From Straminergon stramineum (taxonomy: Eukaryota; Streptophyta; Bryopsida; Hypnales; Calliergonaceae), in the NCBI GenBank assembly GCA_963920665.1, contig OY987271.1, positions 17,735,350-17,799,349 of the forward strand: a stretch of 64,000 nt of DNA, in the 5' to 3' direction. The notes under the pieces are model-generated. The model was not told the DNA's origin and searched no databases. It saw nothing but the letters and a program-made list of their open reading frames with translations. A program made the position numbers and the translations under genes. Numbering within the stretch: the stretch's first letter is position 1; every line of letters starts with the position of its first letter. Below are positions 24,621 to 37,683 of the stretch, one piece after another.

Positions 24621-27600
24621 CATCATCCACGTAGGTAACTTACTCTTCTTTAGCCACGTGAACAACAAGCTTGGTTTTGAGAGAATCATTGACAAAAAGT
24701 GGGTTTTTGCATGTTTTTTTGGGAAATGTTTCAATGTATTGGATCCACTTCAATAGTGCACATGGCTTTTGCTAAGCACCGCTTTTAGGATGCAAAGTTG
24801 AAGCACTATTCACTTTTACATGCACAAACTGCACAAACTTTGGGCAAACAACAAGATCCATACCTTGCTTCATGAAGAGAATTGTAGACTAAAAGTCTTT
24901 TTTGCATTTTAGGGGGGGGATGTTTCAACCTATTACACCCACTTCAAGAGTGAATATGGCTCACTAAGCACCACATTTAGGGGCCAGAGTCAAAGCAATG
25001 TTACCTATTTACTTTTGCATGCCTTGACTAAATAAACTTTGAGCAAGAAACCAAAAACCATACTTGGTCGTCAAGGAGAATTTTGATTCCCCTTTGTATT
25101 GCCTTATAGAATAATTAATGTTGTTTAAGGTTAACTCATTAAGGACTAGGAGTTGAATTAAACCTTCAACAACAAATAAAAGCAAACACATCCCAAACAC
25201 ACAAAATAAGTTATTTTTGTCCATCAATTTATTGGAAAAATTCTTGTGTTAGTTCTTCAACATTTGTATGGTAGAGATTCTATAGACTTTGATTTGAAAA
25301 GATTCTATAATCTAAGGAGTACTAGTTGGTTTGGCCTCAAAATATAATTTTTTTAGTTCAAAAATTAACCCTTCAAAAACAACTTGAATAAAAAAAGTCA
25401 TATAAAAATCTTCAAACATAATTATGATTAGAACATAACATCTTGAATTTAAAAGAAAAAAATCTTGAGAAAATCACAAATATTCAATATAAAATTTATT
25501 CTAAAAGGAATTTTCAATTTTGGCTTCAAATTTTATTGAAAAATATAGCCCATTGTTTAGAAGTGTTGGCAACTAGCAGGTTCAATAGAAAATAATTCTA
25601 AAATACAGTGTCAAGTTTTCAAAATAATTAATAATTACATTTGTTGAATCAAGAGAAATAAAAGTCATGTAATGTAAAAATCTAATTACTTAAATTTGAT
25701 ATCACAAATACTATCTTAGTATCATGTTTTTTTTATAAGGTGATATTTAAGAAGCTAACTTCTAATCATTGATATGCTATGAAGAGAAGGATAGCAAGGC
25801 CCTTCCTAAAGTGAAGTTCATTGTTCTTCATCATTCCTCAAAGGATATTGGATATTTGAAGCAAGGTGGGAACTTGACCACCCAATTGAAAGGCACAATA
25901 ATTGGATTTGCAACATACTTTAAACCTCATTGAAGCATTGTCAATAGTTCCTTTTTCAAGCTATAGTCAACCAAAAAAATGTAGGAAATAAAGTTAAGTT
26001 TCACCCAAAAACATCCATTTATGATTTGGAGTCTCTAATAGAAAGTTATAGTCAAGTGCAAAGACAATATGTGACAATGATCTTCCCTACCATCCTTTGA
26101 ACTTTGGCCATAACTTTTGATTGAAGGCTCCAAATCACAAACAAGTTTTTGGAGCTCAAAGTTAACTTTATTCCACACATTTTACTACTTGGTTAAGTTT
26201 AATTTTTAAAAATTTTACTATGCTTATATGACGTATGACATAAGATTGTTAACTGATGTTAGGGGGAACTTTTTTGCTTGCACAAAAAGTAGGAGTTCCA
26301 GCAAGGCAACTTTGCAACCAACCAACGGCCCTCTTGCAACTTTCCATTAGTTGATGATACTAGTATTGTAACTTCCTAGCCAGCTAGTGATTCTCTAAAA
26401 AATTATAAGTAGGTTCATTCTGAGGCATATAGGGAGGCAACATCTTTCTTCCAAGCATAATGATTTAGGCTCATTTATAATATTATGGAAGTGCAATTGT
26501 GAAAACAATTAGTGCATTCGACATGACTATGAGTGGTTGAGCTCTTTTATGTCCTTATTTACATATTTCATATGGATTGTTGTACCCTCTATCTCCCCAC
26601 TTTTTTAAAGCACTTGCCTTTTCTCAATGCATCACATATTGTGTAAATTTTGAAGACATGTGAGATACACATCCGGGGGGGGCACTTAGATTTTCTTACC
26701 AAACAATGTGCAACATAATATAGGGAGGTAGTAATTCATGGCATTACAAAATTAGAAAAACTTTGAAGCAATTTTTAGAGTACAAATTAGTGTTCACTCA
26801 ATTATCAGTAAGATACATGTATACATAATGCCACATACTTGTAAATTTTTTTCCTAAGATAGACTTAAAGATATGGATGTTAGGAATTTTTTGTGGATAA
26901 GTTCAATTTGTAGAATTGCTATCCTATTTGGTTGGATGAAAAATTGTGTAATGGTTTGATGAAATGGATGTTTTTTTGTTCCTACATGGCTTTCTTTATT
27001 TTTTCTTTCCTTTGCACCATTGCAAACACTTTGTACACTTCACTTTAGTAGCTTAAAATGTTGTTTTTTGCTTCACTATAGTGGCACTTTACTTGCATGC
27101 TTTGAATCATGTTTCCCGTTGTGGTACTAACTTCACTTCCCACTTCCCATAGAATGGTATGAGTATGGTGTTTGAGCATACCGTCACTTCGAAGGTTTAG
27201 GATTTACAATGACTTCGTCTTGTTGAATTTGCATGTTTTGGTTTAGGATTTACTACTACTGTTTACAATCAATGTCTTAGTTGGGGTTTAGGGTTTAATG
27301 TACAATGTGCAGTGAGGGATTCCTTTCATAGGAATTTATAGAGACTTCAAGGTGTATGTGGTGGAAAACTTCCATATCACAACACGAGATTTATCTCTAA
27401 ATTTTGGCAGTCTCTAGTACTGCTTTTGAATCATCTAAACACTACCTCCTATTAGATCTCAACAATGGAGAGTTGGAGGAGCTTTGTAGCAATTTGTACC
27501 ATGGTTGGACCTTCATGGCATTCCATGCCCAAGAGGGTTTAGTATGTGGTTTTGCCTCTGTGGATTTTTGTGTAGTGTTTGCAGATTTTCTAAATTCTAG

Positions 27601-30514
27601 AGAGTGTATGCAATAGGATTAAGGCAACCATTTACTTTATATACTTACAATTTTTTTACGACTGCATTTCAGGCTTCAAACACTTTGGTGTTATTATTGT
27701 TGATGTACCATATATTCTTGAACATTTTTGGTTTAGTTTTGCCTTTCCAGGATTTTTCAGCCTAGTCCATTTCTAACTTCCTTGTATATTGTTTTATGTT
27801 GCATGGTGTATCACCATGTTGATGGGGTTGTGCTGCCTCATTTTGTTGTTCACATCCTTTAGGATAAGAATGTTGTAAGTTTCTAATTCATGTGTATTGT
27901 TTTTGTCTTTTGTTTTGTTTTGTGGCCCTTCTTTGCTTATTTCCATTTACAATTTGAGGATTCTTATATATTACATGCTTTACAATAGGAAGAAGGCAAC
28001 AATGTATGTTAAGTGCTTCAAATTTTGTGAGTGTTGTATTTGTAGTTCATGTATTGTGTTCTTGTCTTTCATTTTTGTGTTTGCCTTTTTTACTTACTTT
28101 TTTTCTTATAACCAAATAAGGATGCTAAAAATTGATCCTCCTTCAGAATTCTAAACAATTGTAGGGGGTATAAAATACCATGAATTAGAAACTTAGGTAA
28201 TAATAGGGACCATTCAATTATTTGTGATCATCAAAATACCCTCCAAAACAAAAACCCTAGATGCACGTGATGTAGAAAACCTTATATAGGGTAAACCCTC
28301 TAAGGATACACATGGATAAAGTGCCTTACTGAATTTCTTATTAATTGATTTACCAAAATGTCAAAAAATTGATAAATCAAAAATTGGTTGTTGCCTACAA
28401 TAGTTGATTGAACCATATGGATATGATCTATGGATCGTATTTTACAACAACTATTTGAGAATCATCATTAAACTATTTTCCAATTTTCATTTTATGATAC
28501 AACTTCACAATTTTGGAAATTTAGAATACCCCTAGTTCTCAAGGGGTTAATTAAGACTCACCAAAGTTCATATCACAGGCTCCCTCAATTGAAACTTGAA
28601 AGGCCAAAGTTCTTACAAAAATCACATATTTTTGCAACAAACGTCTATAGTAAACTTGCCAATCACCACACAAACAAAATTCAAATCCTTCTCCACATAT
28701 ACAGAGAGACTTTCATGTTTTGAAATTTGGTGTGATCATAAAATGTCATGTTAAGATTCACCCTCAAAAAACAGACTGCAAAAAGATTTCTTCCTACAAA
28801 TTTTATTGCGATCTAAAGGCAATGAAGCTAAAATCAAATCAATAAAGACCTGCCTTTGCTGTGGGTTCAGAATGTACAAGGGGGCTTGACTTTGGCATCC
28901 GGAAATCTCATTTGAAGACCCTGCAGCAAGTTTTCCCTTTGACACTTGAACGGTGCAACAAACTTTTAAGCACAGGTGTGCCACATGCTATTATGGCCAA
29001 GTATTGAGGACGTAGATCAGTAGATGATGATGTTCTCATTCCCAAGTTTTCTAAAGTACAGTATTGTATGGTGAATGTATGTCCAGAAATGAGTCAAAAC
29101 ACACACATTTTAGAGCTACTTTTATGTACAATCAACAATTTGTAAATTGTAGATACAATCAACTTATGAGGATTGTTACTTGATTTAGTGTTATTCTTCT
29201 CATATTATATACCAAACAATAGATGGGACTTGAAGTCCTATTTGGGTCTCCATTTTTGCTAAATCCAAATTGAGCTCAAGTCCTACTTCCTTGGCACCAA
29301 AACCTCCAAAAAATATTGTCTTGCATGCATTTTTAAGTGCACCGGTATTATGACTTTGAGACTTAGTGTAAAGCCTCAAGTCTTAATTTTCAATTCTTTA
29401 AAATTTAAATTTTCAAAATTCATTGAGATATAGGATGTGGAGAAAATTGGCCCTAATGCAAACATGATGTTGTATACCACTCTATGTTGAATCCTCTCAA
29501 TCACAACGTAAAATCGCAATTACAATTGTGGATGGCAAAGTTCAAGATTTGTACTTCAATAATTGACCAAGGTGTTTTAGAAAATATGACTAGAAATATA
29601 TAAAAAGGTTGTAAATTAGGACAAGATGAACAAGTTTAGCATTGTCTAGGGAGAAATATAGAAACACAAGGACAAAATGGCATAATTGAAAGACAATGTC
29701 AATGGCACATGAGTTAAAATAAGGTAGCTAGCAACACCAAAAATTGACCTAATAAGCAAAACAACGTAACTTAAGGTGTGGATTGTAGCACCATAGGCAT
29801 CCAAGAAGAAATAAAGAAGAAATAATGAAGAATTTTTGCATAGTGATATATGCTTATAAAGTAAAATGCAAGTGGTTGCATAGTTTTGGAAGGCATAATG
29901 AATTATGTATGGAGTATAAATTTTCAAAGGTGAATGGTAGAAAAAGCTATAAGTGTAATATTGAATCCACAATCTACTAAATGCGTAGTGTAGTTTGAAT
30001 ATTTTTCTCTAACAAAACCTACAAAAACAAATGTAGTGGGAGTTCTTCAAAATAGAGGAAAGTGCAACTAAGGTCACTTGTTAAACAAGAAAGAAAATCT
30101 AATGAATATCTTTAAGGTATTGTTGATTACTTTTAAAATAAAATGTCCATTAAGGTATGAAATATAAATTCTCTTAAAATGCCATTCAAGGTATTTTCTA
30201 TATAGACACACAAAGGCTTTTCAAATTCTTCCTTTCCATTCTCTTTAGACTTTGTCTATAGTCTTATCACAACTTTAATCACTCAGAGGTCCATAGTTAT
30301 TATAGCATTTAAGGTTTGGGTCCATAGTCAAGGCTTCATTGTTCACATATCATTCATAATCTTCTCTTTCATACATCTCTTAAATGGGACAATAGTTTTT
30401 GGTTCATTTCATATTATAATATAATTCAAATATTGTCATCAATATTTGAGATGTATGCAATTCCTTCTTTATTTTCATTTCCATCAATGTTTTCTTCAAT
30501 TATACACTAATTAC
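24621..30514. other. Long AT-rich intergenic region
   Basis: Nearly 6 kb without a supportable gene. Two loosely related blocks near 24770-24850 and 24950-25030 (AAGCACC.CTTTTAGG) suggest an old tandem duplication. The open frames at 27404-27616 and 27897-28154 show nothing recognisable. A lone AAGGGGTTAA near 28540 resembles a TTAA-element terminus but has no partner. Confidence 0.45.
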
Positions 30515-31035
30515 TCAAAATAAGTATTGTTGTATTGATCATTATTAAATAAAAATGCTATATTCTACTAATTTTCCTATTGACTCAACCAACATACCAT
30601 AGTCATACTCATTGTATATCATTCAACATCATGACTATGATTTTAACAGATAATTTGCTCTCATTTACTAGTGAACACAATGGAGGCTATAAAAGTTTCT
30701 ATTAATGACTATCGTTCTAAGCTTTATAAACACTCATATAAATAAATCACAAGACTCAATCACCAAGACACTTATAAAAATGCATTCAATGCATTTACAT
30801 GATAAAGTCTCAATCACTAAATACATTTGCAAGCAACTTTGAACAACAATTAATATGAAAAAAATATGAGACTATACACTATATATGATCAAGGGCTAAA
30901 TGCTATCACAACTTCTACAAAAGAACAACAAAGAGAGAAGGTCTCCTAAGGCAAGAGGCTCAAAAACCGACCATCTAAGGGATAATGGACCTTAGTAGGA
31001 AAATCAGTAGAATATAGCATTTTTCACTTATTTTG
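30515..31035. mobile_element. Inverted-repeat element of unknown class
   Basis: AAAAATGCTATATTCTAC...TTTTCCTA at about 30550-30578 faces its complement at about 30997-31025, with one mismatch in 29 bases. Further out, CAAAATAAGT and ACTTATTTTG also pair, with extra unpaired sequence on the left. The interior is non-coding. No clear target duplication. Confidence 0.55.
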
Positions 31036-32250
31036 GTTGAAAGAGAAAAAGGAAACAATTCATTGACAATTTAAATCATAATTCTTTGACTTAGAATGAA
31101 TTAACTATGCATTTTCAAAGTGACAAATGTGTAGGTAGCTCATAGACTAGATCAATCTTAATCAAAATTAGTCTTTGAATGGAGTACTTCAAAATTTCTA
31201 TAATTTTGGCTCTAAGAGAATGATCCACATCATGCTTTCATTTATTTTAGCCTTACATGAATGTATATTTTCTCAAAGGGATTTAAGAATACAATCAAAA
31301 AGCAAAAAGTGCATTGAAGGAACGGTGATCCATTTTTGAAACTCTATGCACTATTCATGACAATTCTACTACGCGATTGTAAATGTCGGCTCGCAAGTCA
31401 AGCCTCCTACCTTAGTCTCTAAAGCACCCCTTCAAATTTCATTTTTAAGATAGAAAGAAACTTAACACATGCATTTGGATGTCAAACATCACAAACAACA
31501 ATTATAGTCTTTTACTAAAAAATGAAAACACTCCAATTCTTCATGGAAATCACATAGCTATGTCCTTTGCTTTAAATAGTGTAATATTTCAAAAGTATAA
31601 AGATATGTTATTCACTATAAATTTGAATAATAATTTAGTAATACAATGATAGTCTTTCACCATTTAGTAAAAGAATTGTTCACTAAAAACACACCTGTTG
31701 CCTTACTAAGTAACTAATATTCACATCCTTCTTATACTTAGACAATGGAAATAAAAGTTCAATATAAAATTCATTCTACACATAGTAAGAAAATATTATT
31801 ATTATATCAACATGTTGTCCAAACAAAAAGTTACATTGAAAGAAACTTCAACAAATTTGTCACTCTATCAAAATGCTAATCAATTCTTTGGTATTGTGAA
31901 TTGATCCATTCATTATCCAACATGGTTTCAAACTCTACCTTGTGGTTTTTTTTCCTTATAATCACCATTTTGGATATTCTACTTGTTCATTTTCATCCAA
32001 AAATAGCCAAGCATCATTAATACCACCTTTACTAATATCTCATGGGTTTTTTCACATTCATTTGTAAAGACAAAGTGTTCTAAGTTTAAAAATGATTCTA
32101 TAATTTTGCTCTCATACTTTGTAAAGTGATTAGAAATTTGCATATAGATGTGATAATAGGGAATTTGATAAGTACTGAAGGGATTCTTGACCATCTTCTT
32201 GACCAAATGATTAAAAACTTTTTTGTTATCTTATCATGTAATGCCATTGT
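31036..32250. other. AT-rich intergenic sequence
   Basis: No gene or repeat boundary is recognised. Confidence 0.45.
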
Positions 32251-32518
32251 GGATACTAAGTATCCAATGGATGATAGAGAATCCTTACATGTAAAACAAA
32301 AGTGCAGATTTGCATCTTTGGAATTTTGTGCAAAAAAGGGAGGTTTTACACAATAGTTTGATTTCTAACAAGGATTTGTTTAAAAAGATGATTCACATTG
32401 TATCAAAAATGACGATTTCCACATTGACCAACCTATCCTTATAGTGTTAATCCTTGAGCCCTATCATAGACGTTTATTATCCGATGGAGGATAGAGAATC
32501 CAACTATATAAGACAAAA

Positions 32519-32577
<59 letters not shown>

Positions 32578-32700
32578 TTATTGGAATTTTGTACTAAAAA
32601 GGGGTGGGGACTTGCACAATAGTTTGACCTCCAATCGATGCTCTTGGATTTTTAAGTAGATGATTCACATTGTACCCAAAAGGATGATTTCCATGGTGAA
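32251..32700 (+). repeat. Local tandem duplication, about 210 bp twice
   Basis: About 32262-32425 and 32482-32697 share a series of words in the same order: GGATAGAGAATCC/GATAGAGAATCC, ACAAAAGTGCA, TGGAATTTTGT, GCACAATAGTTTGA/ACACAATAGTTTGA, AGATGATTCACATTGTA, GATTTCCA. The second copy contains an (AT)n expansion absent from the first. It is non-coding. Confidence 0.75.
32523..32574. repeat. (AT)n microsatellite
   Basis: Perfect AT dinucleotide run of about 52 bp inside the second copy of the local duplication. A shorter (TA)n run lies at about 33130-33155. Confidence 0.95.
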
Positions 32701-33130
32701 CCATTAGATGGGATTTAGCTGCCTTGGAGGGTCGTTCCAGGCCAGTTCTCCAAACTGGAAACTAGCAAGGGTTGGCCAGAATTTAAAACTATTAAAAATT
32801 ATTAAACATATATCAAATAATTTAATTATTTAAAAAATAAAAAATAAAAAATATTTTTAAAAAAATATTAATTTTTAAAATTATTATCTGACGTGGCCAT
32901 CGCCTGACCATGTCAACGAGCTACTGTGGCCAAGTTCCCATAGTCCGAGAACTTGTGGGAACTTATGGGAACTTAGAATCTTCTGCAAGAGCTCATTCTC
33001 TTCTAATGAAACCATCCCTACAAGTTCAATGTTCCATTTAGTACATGCAATGATATATTGTCAAAATGTTACGATACTTTGTATTGATTGTTATTTTTGA
33101 GTGAATTTTTACTACAAACTGATGCAATTT

Positions 33131-33163
<33 letters not shown>

Positions 33164-34932
33164 TGGCAAGATATTCTTCCCTTTTTAGAGGATGAAATTG
33201 CAAAATTCTACCAAATCTTGGAGCAATATTGCTCTACTTTGATGGAATGTACACTTCGGGGATGAAAAAAGAAAATTTCATCCATACATTGCAAGTTTCA
33301 TCCATTTCCATGGACGTAAATAGCTTTCTTAATCCAGTGAAGATTTCTTTCTACATTGCCTAAAGTATATGAAAAAAAACACCTTGCTTCATACAATCAT
33401 GTGCATATTGGAATGACACTACGATGTGCTCCCTAAAATGTGCTACTGATCCAAAACTGCCATCTTCACTTAGTGTACATCTTCAAAATCAATCATGTAT
33501 CTATGTGGAAGAAAAGCTAAACCTTTTAGAACCAAACTTTATTCCTTCATAACTTTTGCATACAGAATCCAAATGTCATGTTCTTTGGAGCGTTGGAACC
33601 CCCTTTCACTTGGCAATAAGAAAATATAAAAACTTGAACAATTCTATTAATAGTAATTATGCACAATAGCAATTAGATGCGGTTTGGGGGGTACCCACCT
33701 TACTAAGCATTCTTGTAGCATTTCTGTAACAGTCCTGGTGGTCTCTGTATCAGCATCTCTGCAATGGAATCAAGCATTCCTTGATTTCCACACTCCTTGA
33801 CAAGTTCATAAAAAAATGTTTCAAGAGTCCACTGGCAGCCTGACCTTATTGGCTACAGTACAATTCAGTCTTGCAGTTTCTTTTGCGTGCAGCGAGCGTT
33901 TCCGACACCCAGCTGGAACTGAATACTGGCCATACCACTGACTTTGTATAAATAAGTATTGAAAAAGCATGGCAACTGGATCATAGGAGGTGGGACAATC
34001 TTATGGTAAGTTAGAACCACCCATTCTCAACCAGGGCCCCATGGATAATCTATAGACTAGGTACTGGGAAATTTAGTAGAGATTATGACTGATTTCTAAC
34101 CATCAGTTTTTGATTTTCAACTATTTTTTAATTGTCAGTGTTATGAACACATGTCTACTGTTTTGAGAGCCAAAGTAGTCTTGGAATGAATAGTTGTGGA
34201 AGACTCTCAGCTTATGCAGTAGGTATGGATGCAGACCAACTTTGGGCTTCCAAAACTCATAATAATTTCAATTCAAGGCATAAAATTATCAAAAAAAAAT
34301 TGTAATTCCTCTTATTTCTATTTTTTGATATGGCAAAAAATTTACATTGCCTTATATTGTCTAAAAAATGCATGGAATTGCTTAAGTGGTCAACTATGGA
34401 TGGTTCTACCAGACACTAAAAAAACCATCATCCTCTATGTTAACGTTTAAAGGATGTGGCCCCCATGACCAAGGTAGTCACCAAAATTGCTTCAATTAAT
34501 GGACCAAAGGTGCATTCTTTGTTTCTACAGTGAACAATGATGTCATCCACTGACCACTTTTCAATCTCAGTGTCCTTTATGGGTAACGGAAAGTTTACTA
34601 AAATCCAATGGGGGGTCGAAAATCAACACACATATAAGTAGGTTTTTTTTTTGGCCGTGTGGTAGTTCGTTGGTTGTGCTGCACTGGTCCAAATTTGGAA
34701 GGACGACAACAAAGAGGCCAATTTTTGGTGGGCTAAGCGAATTATCACTCAAAACAAAAACATTGCACATAAGCTTAGTGAGTAGAATTGCAGACAGAAA
34801 AGACCAATGCTTGTTAAGACCACAAAGATGGCTATGCTAGAGCTGACTCAGTACACTAGCAGCCTGTTTTAGGTCCTTTTTGTTGGCGTAGCTTATTGGT
34901 AACACCATTATCCGTCAAATCATCGGAGGACA
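32701..34932. other. Intergenic sequence
   Basis: No gene is supported. The (TA)n run at about 33130-33155 lies here. The open frames at 34229-34450 plus and 34567-34770 minus have no recognisable content. Confidence 0.45.
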
Positions 34933-34936
34933 TTAA

Positions 34937-35882
34937 CCCCTAAAGGACCAAACAATGTTTTTTTGGCAACATAGCGATTTTGGGCAGCTCACTACGGATG
35001 GAATTTTTATTTTTTTTATTTGAAATTTTCACACAACATGTGCCTGAGGAGTAGCTTTAAGACACAACAATTTTCATAACTTTTCAATACATGGTTAAAA
35101 AGTTATTGTATGATATGTTGTTTTCATTGCTTGGCGGGCAGCCTGGGCAGCAAAAAAAACTTCTTTAAAAATCACTTTTAAAAAAAATAAAAATTCGAAA
35201 TTTATTTTCCTGATTTTTATGTACATGGAAAGCTTTGAATCATTCCATTTTGATTTATGAGATGAAAGTTATGAAGAGTTTTCATTGTGGGTAGTTTGTG
35301 GGTAGTAATGGAATCTCTACTCTAAAATAAACTTTGAAGACCTTTATTTCACTCAATTTTTAATATTTTTGGAAAAAAATAAAAACATGAGGTTTAGATT
35401 GTTTATTAAAACAATTTCACCATTGGGATTGTCATTTTTCAATTCCATAAATAAATTATTAACAATTTAGTATTTTGAATCATTCTCTACTTCTTTCAAC
35501 TTACTATTTTTTTCCTATATGTTGTACAATTCCAAATGACCTAAAAGTTTTCAAGCATGTAGCCAACATGAATTGAAGAATAAATACAAAGAGTTACAAC
35601 CATTTTGGATATTTTTTCATAATGATCTGGCCTTGTGGAGTGCATCTACCCAGATTTTTGCAGGGCCAAAAAATGGCTTTTTGTCACTTCAAATGATGAT
35701 ATCTTGAAATCCAAACGTTGGAAATTTCTGAAATTTTTCCTACATCTTCCCAAACCATCTTACTACAAGATCCTACAGTTACATTTGTCCAAAAATGTAT
35801 TTTTTCTAAAATTTGGTACTTGTGCTAGAGATGACAGTTTTGGAGCATTTTTGATGAAAACATAGTCAAATACCTTTAGGGG
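34937..35882. mobile_element. piggyBac-type MITE, subfamily 2, intact copy (946 bp)
   Basis: TTAA on both sides (34933-34936 and 35883-35886); termini CCCCTAAAGGACCAA left and CCTTTAGGGG right. It is the uninterrupted reference for the copy at 21459-23156. No coding frame. Its right TTAA is shared with the next element (35883-36135), so the two abut exactly. Confidence 0.85.
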
Positions 35883-36135
35883 TTAAATCCTCCATTCAAA
35901 CTAGGCCCCATAGGGGCAAATTTACCTTGGGGAGAACACAAGAATTTTATTTTTTTGCACATTATTTATTTTGCAAATTTTGAATTCATATTTGCAATCA
36001 AAGACCCCAAATTAGCTAGAAGAGTTCTAAAACATTCCCTATATATATGGCTCAAAATAGGGGGCATTTTTTACTTTTACCCCGAGATAACCCACAAAAT
36101 TACCTTGTGGGACCTAGTTGGAATGGAGGATTTAA
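35883..36135. mobile_element. MITE sharing an interior with the GGATTGACC-end copies (253 bp)
   Basis: TTAAATCCTCCATTCAAACT on the left faces its complement on the right (TTGGAATGGAGGATTTAA, one mismatch over most of the arm), followed by pairing of TAGGCCCCA and TGGGACCTA. The interior (TTTGCAAATTTTGAATTCATA) is the reverse of the interior at 18.8 and 23.8 kb, so these may be one family with diverged ends. Part of it is read as an open frame (35955-36206), but this is repeat, not gene. Confidence 0.7.
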
Positions 36136-36597
36136 TGTCCTGCCAAATCATCTCAGTTTACTTGTGGCTTGGAATAGTGCAAAGGAACCCACAATCAACA
36201 AGCTAAGATTATTTTTCAAGAATGTGTACAAAGACAAATTGCCTTACGATAGTTTGCTCTTAACCCCTAAATTGCTAAGGCACCAAAATGTGGTGTTTGG
36301 AAAACTTTGAAGTTAGATAAAACCTAAGCAATTTGCTACTTTTAGTAGTTTGTATTTTTGAAACAATTCTTTTTAAAGTCTAGTTCTAGCATCAAATATC
36401 CGATTTCTATTCAAGATTTTGTGCAAGGATCTCTATTGCAATCTTGACTTTCCATAGTGTTGGAGGCTCTTGGAGATGAGCCTTAAATACACTAGATCTT
36501 GAAGAAAAAATCACATTCAAAATTCATTTAAAAGAAATTGTAGAGTAGATTTTGAGAAGCCATAAATTGATTGGAGTTATGCATGTTAGGTCCTTGA

Positions 36598-37146
36598 CCC
36601 CTAAAGGACCAAGGCACATTTTAGGTGGAAACTATCACTTTTTAGGGCAATGAAAAAAAAATGAAAAAAAAATTCTTTTTCAAAATTCAACTGTACAAAC
36701 TTGTACTAGACTACTATGGGAATGTGATGAAAAAATTTCAGAAACTTTGACCGTATGGATTGAAAGATTATAACGTTTGAAGTTAGGAGAAAAAGGTTTT
36801 TTTCAACCTTGCTCAACAGGGCCAGCGGCCTTTAACTTCTCCTATAGTGAGATTTTTACTTTACACATGGTTATTTTTTTGGACATTTGGATCTCATTTC
36901 ATGTAAGTTACATACCTACAAAATTTCAAAAGTTGAAGAGGTGTTTTGCACATGTTGCCTGAAAAGTTTAGGGCAGCATAACTTTTGTTCTTGGCACCCA
37001 ATCAGAAAAAAAAATTCCTTCCCACTTAGGGGGGATATGTTCACACATCGTACCAAAATTTGAAGAACATCCGTTATAAAATGACTTCATACACACCCAC
37101 CTAAGATTAGCTGCATACATTCAACAGTCATTTGGTCCTTTAGGGG
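36598..37146. mobile_element. piggyBac-type MITE, subfamily 1 copy (549 bp)
   Basis: Termini CCCCTAAAGGACCAAGG and CCTTTAGGGG. Flanks are TTGA (36594-36597) and TTAA (37147-37150), so one target copy has mutated. It aligns throughout with 10152-10731. Non-coding. Confidence 0.8.
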
Positions 37147-37457
37147 TTAAACCTCATTTTTTTTTGGTGACCAAGTTTTTAGATTTGACAAGTGAAAAGA
37201 GGATTGAAAGACTTCAAATCACATTTGTAGTTTTAACACCCTCATGATCAAACATTATAATCTTGCAATCCATAAGTGATATGTTTGTATTTTCTTTTCC
37301 TATGTGATCTTTGACATGTCTAGTTTGAATTTATACAATTACAAATTTAAAAAATTGGTAAAACTTATCAAAATGATGGATTTTTGTTCAATTTAGAGCA
37401 AATTCCTAGAAGCTTGAAAATGGTCTTGGGCATTTATGGGTCAAAGTGACCATTTAA

Positions 37458-37679
37458 CCCTAGAAGGACAGGTTGGTCACCATCAAAATCAACTTTTCGA
37501 GTATTGTGTGAATCATTTGCACATAGAAACACAACCCCTCTCATTGGAGGTCAAACCACTATGGCAACACCTTTCCTTTTCATACAAAATTTCAAAAATG
37601 AGCAAGTACACTTCTATCTTACATGGGAGGATTCCCTATCGTCCATTGGACACATAATGTCCATTGTGTCTTTCTAGGG
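37458..37679. mobile_element. piggyBac-type MITE with CCCTAGAA ends (222 bp)
   Basis: TTAA on both sides (37454-37457 and 37680-37683). Ends read CCCTAGAAGGACA on the left and CCCTAGAAAGACA from the right, 12 of 13 identical. The first ten bases of the right end match the start of the original insect piggyBac terminal repeat (CCCTAGAAAG). The interior is unique in this window. Confidence 0.85.
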
Positions 37680-37683
37680 TTAA

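Noticed and set aside
28537..28552. AAGGGGTTAA, a possible right end of a TTAA element
   Set aside because: No partner terminus could be located upstream.
36260..36300. TTAACCCCTAAATTGCTAAGG, a possible left end of another TTAA element
   Set aside because: No facing terminus with a matching sub-terminal sequence was found before the next element.
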